From assembly GCA_947489315.1 (NCBI GenBank), contig CANLCX010000001.1:623501-687500 (forward strand): 64,000 nucleotides of DNA, read 5' to 3'. How positions within the stretch are numbered: the first letter of the stretch is position 1; each line of letters begins with the position of its first letter. Below the pieces are notes generated by a model. That model saw only the letters and a program-made list of their open reading frames with translations. It had not been told where the DNA came from and did no database searches. Shown here piece by piece: positions 42,567 to 50,755 of this stretch. The stretch comes from an uncultured Sphingomonadaceae bacterium (lineage in GTDB: Bacteria > Pseudomonadota > Alphaproteobacteria > Sphingomonadales > Sphingomonadaceae). A program made the position numbers and the translations under genes.

Positions 42567-43625
42567 ATGTCACTTTTAGAAGCACGCTCAACCTACAAGC
42601 CCTTTGAATATCCTTGGGCCTATGACTTCTGGAAGCGTCAGCAACAGATTCACTGGATGCCGGAAGAAGTGCCCTTGGGCGAGGATTGCCGCGATTGGGC
42701 GCAGAAGCTGACCGATCATGAGCGCAACCTGCTCACCCAGATTTTCCGTTTCTTCACCCAGGCCGATGTCGAGGTGCAGGATTGCTATCACGACAAATAT
42801 GGCCGCGTGTTCAAACCGACCGAAATCAAGATGATGCTGACCGCCTTTTCCAACATGGAAACCGTCCACATCGCCGCTTATTCGCATCTGCTCGACACGA
42901 TCGGCATGCCCGAAAGCGAATATTCGATGTTCCTCGAATATGAAGCGATGAAGGACAAGCATGACTATATGGGCACATTCGGCGTCGATACCGACGAAGA
43001 TATTGCCAAGACGCTGGCGATGTTCGGCGGCTTTACCGAAGGGCTGCAACTCTTCGCCAGCTTCGCGATGCTGATGAACTTCCCGCGCTTCAACAAGATG
43101 AAGGGCATGGGACAGATTGTCTCCTGGTCCGTCCGCGATGAAACCCTCCACTGCGAGGGCATTGTCAAAATGTTCCACACATTTGTGCAGGAACGCGATT
43201 GCCTGACCAAGAATGTCAAAGAAGAAATTATCGACTGCTGCCAGAAAACCGTGCGGCTGGAAGATGCGTTTATCGATCTGGCGTTTAGCGACGGTCCGGT
43301 GACCGGCATGACCGCGAAAGAGATTAAGAAATATGTCCGCTATATTGCCGACTGGCGTCTGGGACAGCTGGGCTTTCAACCGATTTACATGATCGAAGAC
43401 CACCCGCTGCCATGGCTCTCTCCGCTCCTCAACGGTGTCGAGCATGCCAACTTCTTCGAAACCCGCGCCACCGAATATTCCAAAGGCACCACCACCGGCA
43501 AATGGAACGAAGTCTGGGACAGCTTTGACAAGCGCAAAGGCAATAAAATTATCGGCATCGAACCGATGGATAATGATGAAGATGGCGAAGATATGTTTGA
43601 AGCGGCGGGGGTTGCTGCGGAGTAG
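42567..43625 (+). CDS. nrdB: Ribonucleotide reductase class I, radical subunit
   Basis: Diiron-tyrosyl radical protein that starts NrdA catalysis. The 352-residue protein has the metal-ligand pattern TQADVEVQDCY, NMETVHIAAYSHLLDTIG (Glu, His and the radical Tyr), FTEGLQLFASFA and VRDETLHCEGIVKMF. A strong AAGGAG site precedes the ATG. No N-terminal ATP-cone is present. It ends at a clear terminator. It is split from nrdA by about 1.5 kb. Confidence 0.95.
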   Translation: MSLLEARSTYKPFEYPWAYDFWKRQQQIHWMPEEVPLGEDCRDWAQKLTDHERNLLTQIFRFFTQADVEVQDCYHDKYGRVFKPTEIKMMLTAFSNMETVHIAAYSHLLDTIGMPESEYSMFLEYEAMKDKHDYMGTFGVDTDEDIAKTLAMFGGFTEGLQLFASFAMLMNFPRFNKMKGMGQIVSWSVRDETLHCEGIVKMFHTFVQERDCLTKNVKEEIIDCCQKTVRLEDAFIDLAFSDGPVTGMTAKEIKKYVRYIADWRLGQLGFQPIYMIEDHPLPWLSPLLNGVEHANFFETRATEYSKGTTTGKWNEVWDSFDKRKGNKIIGIEPMDNDEDGEDMFEAAGVAAE

Positions 43626-43631
43626 GAATCT

Positions 43632-43672
43632 AAGAGCCTTTCTATAAGTAATATTATTTATAGGAAGGCTCT
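43632..43672 (+). terminator. Terminator after nrdB
   Basis: AAGAGCCTTTCTATAA (43632-43647) pairs with TTATAGGAAGGCTCTT (43657-43672) with one mismatch, directly after nrdB and followed by GTTGATTAT. Confidence 0.85.
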
Positions 43673-43728
43673 TGTTGATTATACATTGAATTTATTCTAG
43701 AAAACCCCCCAATCTTTGGGGGACATCT

Positions 43729-44709
43729 ATGAAACACAATGAACTTTCGTTCGCAAACTTTATTTGTACATTCGGTGAAAACAAATATTTACTCGATTTT
43801 GCTAAAGAGATTGTACTTCCCGCATTTTTGAACGATGCACTTGTTCGTAAATATGGTGATACTCACTATTACTATTACGACACAAAATTATCGGTGCGGA
43901 AATTTGGAGATGCTACCCCTCTTTTAATTCTTTCAGGGCATTTTGTAAAAGATACAGTCTTAAAGAGAGAGCAGATATTTGATGCTCGAAAGGGACTGGT
44001 CTCGGATTACGAGCAGATGCGATCTGCCCCCTCAGCCTATTTTATTCTTATACTAAACAACCATAGATTGTTATATTTTCCGGAGACGTCCTATGCTCCT
44101 TCACTTTCCAATTTCCAATCAACAACCGAGCACTTCATGCGCAAGGTCTGGCGCAAGGAAATTGCAACGCTGAACAAGGAAAATGGAGTTTCGATCAAAG
44201 AGCTTCGAAAGTCCTTTCCGCAACCTCGCTTGAAGGTGATTCCAACAGCTGGTGAGCAAAAAATCACTGATGTTATGGACGCTTTTGATTTAATAAAAGA
44301 AATCAAATTGCGTTTGATAAAACCTAATCATGAGGTCAGCGCGTCGGATGCTCTGCAATCAGTCGAAGATACATTTCGTCCGCTTAATCCGAAGAGGCTC
44401 GATATAATTGTCGCGGAAGGCGATGGCCTTGAAAATGATGAAAGCATACAGTTAGTCGCAGAGGCAGCGGAGACTGACAATACAGAGATTTTGGTCAAAG
44501 GTGTTGATGAGTATGGCAATCGCCTTAAGGCAGAAAATTCGGAGTTTGCATTAACTACGAAAATCGATGATGTTCCCGACGATGATGATCAATTGATAGA
44601 GGTGCTAATGAAAAAGTACGAAGGGTTAGCGGCTGACGAGATAGTAAAGCCTATAAAGACCTCGGAACATTCTAAGGGGATCATAGCTAAGCTGATGTCG
44701 CTTCTGTGA
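43729..44709 (+). CDS. Unrecognised soluble protein of an AT-rich two-gene module
   Basis: A 326-residue protein with no family I recognise. The N-terminal third is mixed alpha/beta, with a tyrosine run (THYYYYDTKLSVRKFGD) and a hydrophobic strand (AYFILILNNHRLLYFPE). The middle has a basic segment (MRKVWRKEI) and the C-terminal third is acidic and probably flexible (PDDDDQLIEVL). Base composition is visibly richer in A/T than the flanking genes, a sign of transfer. The stop overlaps the GTG start of the downstream multi-TM protein by four bases, so the two are coupled. The sensor-plus-membrane-effector layout recalls phage-defence pairs such as RexA-RexB, but no homology is claimed. Confidence 0.75.
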   Translation: MKHNELSFANFICTFGENKYLLDFAKEIVLPAFLNDALVRKYGDTHYYYYDTKLSVRKFGDATPLLILSGHFVKDTVLKREQIFDARKGLVSDYEQMRSAPSAYFILILNNHRLLYFPETSYAPSLSNFQSTTEHFMRKVWRKEIATLNKENGVSIKELRKSFPQPRLKVIPTAGEQKITDVMDAFDLIKEIKLRLIKPNHEVSASDALQSVEDTFRPLNPKRLDIIVAEGDGLENDESIQLVAEAAETDNTEILVKGVDEYGNRLKAENSEFALTTKIDDVPDDDDQLIEVLMKKYEGLAADEIVKPIKTSEHSKGIIAKLMSLL

Positions 44710-45323
44710 GTGAAATTTTTGAATGGAAAAAAGAACTTCTAAAGGAAGACAGTTTACACGACGTCTATAAATCTAGTCGTTCTTTTAATGATAAGAATTC
44801 AAACGAAAATGCCATTGCAGTGATGTTGGTGCTTTCACTCGCAGTAGCCATTTTTGTCTTTTTTCAACTTAACAACCTTCAAATGATTGAGCTTCAGAAT
44901 AAACTGTCTGGGAATCTATTTGCTCTGACAATAGCAATTCTAGGTTTTTTGATTGCAGGGTTTTCGATTTTTGCAACCGTAACGGACAATAAACTTCTAG
45001 TGAAATTGGCTAAAGCAGAGCACGACGAAACCGGTCAATCGGTTTTCAAGTATATTTTCTTTAGCTTTCTTTCGGTTTTCATAGTGTATCTAATTTCGCT
45101 TAGCTTTTCAGTGACCTTGCTTTTCCTTAGCTACGTGCAGCCAACTTTTTTTGTTCCTACAGATCAAGTCTCTTCTCCAAATTTAGAAAATTTTGCTAAA
45201 GTATTGAATTCACTGGGCATTGGTATGATTATATTTGCATTTATGTTTTGCATTCTGAGGCTAAAAACATTTATTTGGAGTATTTATCAGGGGTTTTTGC
45301 TTTTCGTTATTTTGTCAGAATAG
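44706..45323 (+). CDS. Multi-TM membrane protein of the AT-rich module
   Basis: A 205-residue protein starting at GTG 44706, overlapping the previous stop. Four hydrophobic stretches are visible: IAVMLVLSLAVAIFVFF, LFALTIAILGFLIAGFSIFA, FFSFLSVFIVYLISLSFSVT and a C-terminal pair around IGMIIFAFMFCILRL and GFLLFVILS. The N-terminus is charged and cytoplasmic-like. It shares the AT-rich composition of its partner. Likely a membrane effector or anchor for it; the function is not known. Confidence 0.75.
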   Translation: MSEIFEWKKELLKEDSLHDVYKSSRSFNDKNSNENAIAVMLVLSLAVAIFVFFQLNNLQMIELQNKLSGNLFALTIAILGFLIAGFSIFATVTDNKLLVKLAKAEHDETGQSVFKYIFFSFLSVFIVYLISLSFSVTLLFLSYVQPTFFVPTDQVSSPNLENFAKVLNSLGIGMIIFAFMFCILRLKTFIWSIYQGFLLFVILSE

Positions 45324-45471
45324 GGGCTCTGACGACAGTTTTTTAAATGTACTAATCATTGGAAGGCACGGTATCATATCGCCATCTAGAATGACGGTGT
45401 CAGTCCACCAAATCCAGCAAACCCCCTCCGCATAACCAAATGTTCACTGCTGCCATGGTAAAAGCCCTTGC

Positions 45472-45831
45472 ATGATCAGGAGCAAGACATTTGGTAAGCT
45501 GGGCAAGCGCGCGGTTCCGCGGTTTGATATCGCTATCGAAGGCGGGCTGGCAACGACCGGCTATTCGGAGAAATGCCGGGTCGAAAATGTCTCGCGTACC
45601 GGATGCCGCCTGCATCTGGATCGCGAACCCCGCCTTGGAACGACCGTCATGATACGCATCGAGCGGATCGAGACGCTGGGTGATGTCACCTGGGTCAGAA
45701 ATGGCCGCTGCGGCGTGACATTTGCCGACCCGCTGAAACCGCGTGAACTGGAGCGGCTGCTTTGGATCGTCAAACATACCGAAAAACATGAGAATAACGT
45801 GGTGAACTCCGCCACCGCAATGTGGCGTTAG
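45472..45831 (+). CDS. PilZ-domain c-di-GMP binding protein
   Basis: A 119-residue stand-alone PilZ domain. The ligand-binding parts are visible: KRAVPRFDIAIEG (R-x-x-x-R) and VENVSRTGCRL (N-x-S-x-x-G). Later strands read VMIRIERIETLGDVTWVRNG. Such proteins turn c-di-GMP levels into changes in motility, surface polymers or cell cycle. The flagellar cluster is about 18 kb away, so a link to it is possible but not shown. Confidence 0.85.
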   Translation: MIRSKTFGKLGKRAVPRFDIAIEGGLATTGYSEKCRVENVSRTGCRLHLDREPRLGTTVMIRIERIETLGDVTWVRNGRCGVTFADPLKPRELERLLWIVKHTEKHENNVVNSATAMWR

Positions 45832-46032
45832 TCGCGTTGGATTGATGCCGACCATGATGGTATCGCTTGCGAGCCCTATTATGGGCGATAGGCGTCAGCG
45901 TCCATAACCATCCCGCTCGGTTCCGTCATAGCGACTGGAACGCCGTGTGCCCTTAATCTGTGACCCGCGGCATAGACAGAACGGCCGAAAGCGACCTATC
46001 ACGCTGTAACACGGGTTAAAGGGAGTGGATTT

Positions 46033-46809
46033 GTGAGCCGTTTCAAATTTCTGGCCGGCATGGCTGTCATATTTTTCATGGGCCTCGGGGCGCCCGCCGC
46101 AGCGCAGGATTGCGACATCATGCACGCGCTGCAAATCGATGTGAAGGATGGCCGTTTCAAAGTCTATCTCAACGATGTCTATGTCTATGAAGATGATGAC
46201 AAATTGATCAAACATTCCAGAGGGTTCAGCGACTGGCTGGTGCAGGGTGAAAATCTTGTCCGGGTTGAGTTTGACGGCAAAGCCGGCGATTTTTCGGTGA
46301 TCCGGGTCTGCAAAGGCGCTTTCCCTGATGAAAAGGGTGATTTTCCGGATGCTGATACGGTTGCCAAGGCAAAATTCGCTGGCACCGCGAGCAAGGATAT
46401 GCGGTTCCATCGGGAGGCTCCGGTTGCGGCAGAATATATGAAAGCCGAAATTGCCGGTGACGAGGGATTGATGGAGGCGGTCAGGACATTGCAGGACGCG
46501 GCGGCCAGCGGCGATGTGGACGGCGTGCTCGCCATGCACGCACCCATGTTTCGCGACGCGGAGCGGCAGGGCGTGTCCCTGGATTGGCTCACCACCTATA
46601 TGCGCGATATCCTGTCCAACAATCCGGTCAATATAGCGACAGGTCTGGTCGCCAAGCCGATTATGGGCGGCCGGGCCTATCAGGTGCTAGGCGCAGAGCA
46701 GAAGTCAGCCATATCGCTAAACGCGGTCTATGAAGACACAAAGGTCTTTTGGCACAGCGGCACATTCTGGGCCCGTTTCGACGGTGAATGGTTTATTCTG
46801 GCGTTGTAG
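46033..46809 (+). CDS. Secreted hypothetical protein
   Basis: A 258-residue protein starting at GTG 46033 with a clear signal peptide (FKFLAGMAVIFFMGLGAPAA, cleavage near AAAQ). The mature part begins DCDIMHALQIDVKDG and contains beta-rich segments and a C-terminal region reading FWARFDGEWFILAL. Two cysteines are near the start. No family recognised. The neighbours are also small sphingomonad-type proteins. Confidence 0.7.
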   Translation: MSRFKFLAGMAVIFFMGLGAPAAAQDCDIMHALQIDVKDGRFKVYLNDVYVYEDDDKLIKHSRGFSDWLVQGENLVRVEFDGKAGDFSVIRVCKGAFPDEKGDFPDADTVAKAKFAGTASKDMRFHREAPVAAEYMKAEIAGDEGLMEAVRTLQDAAASGDVDGVLAMHAPMFRDAERQGVSLDWLTTYMRDILSNNPVNIATGLVAKPIMGGRAYQVLGAEQKSAISLNAVYEDTKVFWHSGTFWARFDGEWFILAL

Positions 46810-46848
46810 GGCGGGGTGCCGTGGCACAGCGCTTTTTTCCGAAAAATG

Positions 46849-46869
46849 CCAAAAAACCGCTTTCCTACA
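46849..46869 (+). repeat. 21-bp dispersed repeat, copy 1
   Basis: CCAAAAAACCGCTTTCCTAC followed by A, identical to 50517-50537. It lies about 30 bases upstream of the start at 46898. A shorter match, CCGCTTTCCTA, is found near 51968. Confidence 0.65.
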
Positions 46870-46897
46870 CAGCCCGCTTTATGCCTTAATCGGGCCC

Positions 46898-47419
46898 ATG
46901 AAGAACCATCGCCCCCATAGCCCGTCCGGCCCCAAACCCGATCCGCGCAGCGCCGCTGTCCAGAACCGCCGCATCTCGCGCATCCCCGCCTTTACCCCTG
47001 CCGAGCTGCGCGCGCGGCGGGATGGGTGGACGCCGTTGCGACAGGCAGAGTTCATTGGCTATCTCGCCGAAACGCGCTGCGTCAAAAAGGCGGCGGAGCG
47101 TGTGGGAATGAGCCGGGAGAGCGCCTATCGCCTGCGCCGCAAGCCTAATGCCAAGAGCTTTGCCGCCGTCTGGGATGCCATATTGGGCGCGCCGGGTACG
47201 CCCAGAGCAAAGGTCACACTCGACGGGCTGTTCCAGCGCATCCGGCAGGGTAGCTACCGCCCCGTCATGCGCAGCGGAAAATATGTCGGAACGCAGAAAA
47301 AGCCTGATAATACAGCGCTTTTGTCTGCCCTATCGCATCTCGACCGGGTCGCCCCGGCCGAGGAGGATAGGGGCTATGGCGCGGAAGGTCACAGAAAAGA
47401 AAAAGGGCCTTTGCTGTGA
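46898..47419 (+). CDS. Helix-turn-helix protein, unrecognised
   Basis: A 173-residue basic protein with an HTH-like segment (CVKKAAERVGMSRESAYRLR) preceded by TPLRQAEFIGYLAETR. The pattern resembles the HTH of phage terminase small subunits or transposase-like regulators, but no partner is present. ATG 46898 is chosen over an upstream codon because the repeat and promoter-like sequence lie between. The stop overlaps the next GTG by four bases. Confidence 0.65.
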   Translation: MKNHRPHSPSGPKPDPRSAAVQNRRISRIPAFTPAELRARRDGWTPLRQAEFIGYLAETRCVKKAAERVGMSRESAYRLRRKPNAKSFAAVWDAILGAPGTPRAKVTLDGLFQRIRQGSYRPVMRSGKYVGTQKKPDNTALLSALSHLDRVAPAEEDRGYGAEGHRKEKGPLL

Positions 47420-47817
47420 CCCCGGGTTCGAAATTTATCGCTCGGGCTGTCTTTGCGCTCGCCGCGCTTTACGGCATTCCGGTGCTGCTGCTCGGCCTGT
47501 TCGGCGAGGCACAGTTTAACGCGGCGATGCCGCCGGCGATCACCCATCCCGAATTTTACTATGGCTTTCACGGGGTCGCGCTGGTGTTCCAATTGGTCTT
47601 TGTCCTGATCACCATGGACCCGGAGCGCTATCGCCCGCTGATGCTGGTGGCGCTGCTCGAAAAGCTCGCCTTTTTCGGCCCCGCACTGTGGCTCTATAGT
47701 GGCGGCAGACTGACGGAGGGTGGGCCGTTTTACGGCGCGATGATTGATGGGGTCTGGGCGCTGCTGTTCTTGCTGGCGTGGTGGTTGACGCGACCGGAAA
47801 AGAAGGGGGTGTCTTAG
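47416..47817 (+). CDS. Four-TM hypothetical membrane protein
   Basis: A 133-residue protein starting at GTG 47416 (GTGA overlap). Four hydrophobic segments: FIARAVFALAALYGIPVLLL, VALVFQLVFVLITM, LMLVALLEKLAFFGPALWLY, GVWALLFLLAWWL. No family is firmly recognised. Coupled to the HTH protein. Confidence 0.65.
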   Translation: MTPGSKFIARAVFALAALYGIPVLLLGLFGEAQFNAAMPPAITHPEFYYGFHGVALVFQLVFVLITMDPERYRPLMLVALLEKLAFFGPALWLYSGGRLTEGGPFYGAMIDGVWALLFLLAWWLTRPEKKGVS

Positions 47818-47911
47818 GGCAATGACTGGATCGGCGCTACCTGCTAAGCCTATCTTCATAATTCTCCCCTAAGTTTCTCTCCGATATTGGACGAAATAAG
47901 AGGATGCCATC

Positions 47912-48514
47912 ATGCGGATCGTTCCTATCCTATTGGCGATTATTGGCTTTGCGTTGCTCGCAACACCTGCCGACGCGCGGCGGGGTGTCGCTTTCGGTGG
48001 TAGCGGGGAACAGATTGAGCTGGTCAAGGATCTGCCAGATACCAAAGCCTTTTCCGATGACGATGGGCCACTTGATCTCGGCTATCTCCACACGGAATAT
48101 AGCTTTCTCTTCATGCCGATAGCGGCAACCGGCACGGACGGGAGGTTCGTCTTCTATCGCGGCGACAGCTATTATGAGATGACGGATGAATTGCACTCTC
48201 TCGTCAAACGGGAAACCGGCAGTGATCCGACCAAGGATTATGAATTTGGCGACATGCGCTTTCGCTGGGGCATTTTCGGGCTATTGGGTTTCATCGCCTT
48301 TGGCGTCGTCGGTAACTTTATCCGCAAGGCGATGCAGGAAAGCACAGACGATCTGCGCCAAATGGAGGCTGCCGTTGCGCGCGGGGCGAACCCGATGGAG
48401 CGGCCAACACCACCCGCGCCGCAAAGGCTCATGAATCAGCAAGCAGCCGCGCCATCGATATCGTCCGCCGCCGCGCCAGCGATCCAGCGCCCGGTCTTTG
48501 GCCGCAAGAAATAG
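47912..48514 (+). CDS. Membrane/secreted hypothetical protein with C-terminal linker
   Basis: A 200-residue protein with a signal-like N-terminus (IVPILLAIIGFALLATPADA), a periplasmic part of about 90 residues, one internal membrane helix (WGIFGLLGFIAFGVVGNFI) and a Pro/Ala-rich C-terminal tail. AGAGGA precedes the ATG. No family recognised. Confidence 0.7.
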   Translation: MRIVPILLAIIGFALLATPADARRGVAFGGSGEQIELVKDLPDTKAFSDDDGPLDLGYLHTEYSFLFMPIAATGTDGRFVFYRGDSYYEMTDELHSLVKRETGSDPTKDYEFGDMRFRWGIFGLLGFIAFGVVGNFIRKAMQESTDDLRQMEAAVARGANPMERPTPPAPQRLMNQQAAAPSISSAAAPAIQRPVFGRKK

Positions 48515-48642
48515 GGTTGCTATCGATGCAATCCATCGCGCCTAGTTTCACGGTTCATCCTAATGAGCGAAGAAGTCGTCTTGCTCCACTGGCCATCGTT
48601 CTATAGACCTAACGAAACGAGACCAGCCGACCCACCGGACCA

Positions 48643-49698
48643 ATGTTCCTCAAGCGGAACGAACAAAAGATAGGCCAAAGTTTGAGTTTTTCGGAATTTG
48701 CGATTGCGATGGCGCTAGTGAATGCGCCGGTAAGCGCGCCACCCCCGCCGACGATTGCCACTCTAGGCTTTGATGCCGCTGCAGCGGATGTCCAAGATGT
48801 GGTTATGCCCGCGCCGCTGGTTGCTTTGTCGGCCAGTGAGCAAATATTTGGCTCTATCGCCGCCGCGACTTGGCAATCTGAACCGGCCGCGGAAACAGAC
48901 GGGCCGGCGCCCCTGCCGTGGCCGGTGCCTTTGGAGCCGGCGGCAGAACCTGAACCTTTTCCATTAGATGATCCGTTTTTGCAGGCTGATCCCAATGCTG
49001 CTGATCCCGCGCTTGATGAAGCAGACGGCAATGAGATTGTCGTAACCGCCCGTCCGCGCGCGCCCAAAAGTGATCCGTTACAGGGCCTGAACGCGGAGAC
49101 ATTCGGTGCCATTCAGAGTGTCGATGACGCGGTAGTGGGTCCGGTTGCGAAGGTTTATGAAAAGGCCTTGCCCAGTCCGGTGCGGACCGGGTTGATTAAT
49201 TTTCTCAGCAATTTGGGCGAACCCGTCAACTTCCTGAACTATCTGTTACAGCTCAAACCGGGCAAGGCGATGGAGACGCTAGGCCGTTTCGCCATCAATT
49301 CGACTATTGGGGTCGCCGGCTTTGTTGATGTCGCCAAAAAACCGCCGTTTAACTTGCCCCGGCGCTTAAATGGCTTTGCCAATACGCTGGGCTATTATGG
49401 GGTGAAACAGGGGGCTTTCCTGTTTTTGCCGTTGATCGGCCCCACGACGGTCCGCGATATGTTCGGCCGTGTCGTCGATCTGTCGGTATTGCCCTTCGCC
49501 ATCGGCAAGCCGTTTAACCAGCTGGCCTATACGCTGCCGTCCGGCATTATCACCTCGCTCGATTTCCGCGTCGAGCAGGACGAGCAGTTGCAAGAATTGC
49601 GCGACGCCAACGATCCCTACACCGCGACGCGCGAGCTTTACTTGCAGAAACGGCAAGCGGAAATTGACGCGCTGCGCGGGAAGAGCCCTGAGGAATAG
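48643..49698 (+). CDS. MlaA-like outer-membrane lipid asymmetry protein
   Basis: Member of the MlaA/VacJ family that removes misplaced phospholipid from the outer leaflet. The 351-residue protein has about 145 Pro/Ala/Glu-rich N-terminal residues, then the MlaA domain: DPLQGLNAETFGAIQSVDDA, INFLSNLGEPVNFLNYLLQL, GRFAINSTIGVAGFVDVAKK and the glycine-rich LGYYGVKQGAFLFLPLIGPT. The family usually carries a lipobox cysteine; none is visible here, and the N-terminal signal is weak. Other mla genes are absent from the window. Confidence 0.85.
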   Translation: MFLKRNEQKIGQSLSFSEFAIAMALVNAPVSAPPPPTIATLGFDAAAADVQDVVMPAPLVALSASEQIFGSIAAATWQSEPAAETDGPAPLPWPVPLEPAAEPEPFPLDDPFLQADPNAADPALDEADGNEIVVTARPRAPKSDPLQGLNAETFGAIQSVDDAVVGPVAKVYEKALPSPVRTGLINFLSNLGEPVNFLNYLLQLKPGKAMETLGRFAINSTIGVAGFVDVAKKPPFNLPRRLNGFANTLGYYGVKQGAFLFLPLIGPTTVRDMFGRVVDLSVLPFAIGKPFNQLAYTLPSGIITSLDFRVEQDEQLQELRDANDPYTATRELYLQKRQAEIDALRGKSPEE

Positions 49699-49717
49699 GG
49701 GGTAGACGCTAGTAATA

Positions 49718-49745
49718 GCCACCCTCTCTATGACAAGAGGGTGGC
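49718..49745 (+). other. Strong hairpin after the MlaA-like gene
   Basis: GCCACCCTCT (49718-49727) pairs perfectly with AGAGGGTGGC (49736-49745). No T-run follows, so termination would need another factor. Confidence 0.5.
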
Positions 49746-49929
49746 CATATAGCGGGTTATCTAATCCAGTGGGCCGCCCCTTGAACCGTTCCGCTATCAT
49801 CAGTTCCAAATGTAAAATTGCTCAGATTGACGCGGCTGTCGCCTCCATTGACATCAACTGTATTATCGTTACAAAACACCAATACAGCATGGCTATTTTT
49901 GGTCCTGCATTTTCACGGGGATCAACGCC

Positions 49930-50442
49930 ATGACACGCACGCAAAAAATTCTCTCTACCGCAGCTCTAGCCTCTGGGGCCCTATCCGCTGGGGTCAATGC
50001 TCAGACCAAGCCAGCAGAAACGCAAGAGTCAGTAGCAGCCGATCTCGCGGCGCTTGATGCGCGACTGTTCAAGGCGGCGTTTGAGGATTGCGATATGTCT
50101 GTGCTGGAAGAATTGCTCGCCGAGGATCTGGAGTTTTATCATGATCGCGACGGACTATCCTACACCACTGGCGCCGCGTTTATTGCGGATGTGAAGAAAG
50201 ATTGTGGCAGCGGTTCCTCGGGCGGAAAGCGTGTGCTGGTCCCTGACAGTATGACCACCCATATGATGGGCGATTTTGGCGCGATGCAAATCGGCCGGCA
50301 TGAATTTCATGAAGTCGTGCCAGACGGCCCCAGCATCGCCCGCGAAAAAGGCGTGTTCATGCATATGTGGAAACGAACGACTGCCAACGCCGCAGGATGG
50401 CAGATCACCAGGGTTATCAGCTATGATCATGAGGGGATGTAG
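49930..50442 (+). CDS. Secreted NTF2-like (DUF4440-type) protein
   Basis: A 170-residue protein with a signal peptide (ILSTAALASGALSAGVNA, cleavage before QTKP). Then comes a single NTF2-like fold: LDARLFKAAFEDCDMSVLEE, LLAEDLEFYHDRDGLSYTTG, and the final strands GVFMHMWKRT and GWQITRVISYDHE. Such domains bind small ligands or act as weak enzymes; the specific role is unknown. Confidence 0.75.
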   Translation: MTRTQKILSTAALASGALSAGVNAQTKPAETQESVAADLAALDARLFKAAFEDCDMSVLEELLAEDLEFYHDRDGLSYTTGAAFIADVKKDCGSGSSGGKRVLVPDSMTTHMMGDFGAMQIGRHEFHEVVPDGPSIAREKGVFMHMWKRTTANAAGWQITRVISYDHEGM

Positions 50443-50755
50443 GGGGCTGCAGGTTTCCGTTTCCAGTCTCAACACTGGGAGCCGGTGGTGGCCCATATAA
50501 CGGCCGTCTCTGCTCCCCAAAAAACCGCTTTCCTACAGGATCCTCTTTCGGATAAACTGCGTCTCATCCATTTTTTGTGCAATCGGAAAGGGGGACATTT
50601 ATTTAGTCGATTCAGTGTATAATCTGTATAAACTGGCGGAAAGTTAGTTTTCTGGCGGGATAAAATCGGTTAAAATGGGGCCGCTTCAGGGTGACTCCCG
50701 GTAATTCGCGCCACCGCTGGTTTACATTTCATAAAACTGTCACGAAACTGTTCCG
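50443..50755 (+). other. 313-base intergenic region with 21-bp repeat
   Basis: Apart from the repeat at 50517-50537, this stretch contains A/T-rich promoter-like sequence (GTGTATAATCTGTATAAAC near 50610-50630) but no gene, RNA or terminator that I can support. Confidence 0.5.
50517..50537 (+). repeat. 21-bp dispersed repeat, copy 2
   Basis: Identical to 46849-46869. Here it lies about 220 bases upstream of the next gene rather than close to a start codon. Confidence 0.65.

Noticed and set aside
42588-43445. A 285-codon open frame antisense to nrdB
   Set aside because: nrdB has all metal ligands on the other strand and a strong ribosome-binding site; the antisense frame is a shadow.
43729-45323. 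Kiwa defence system (KwaA/KwaB)
   Set aside because: Gene sizes are similar (multi-TM about 200 residues, soluble about 320), but the order is reversed and I see no DUF4868 features; a profile search would be needed.
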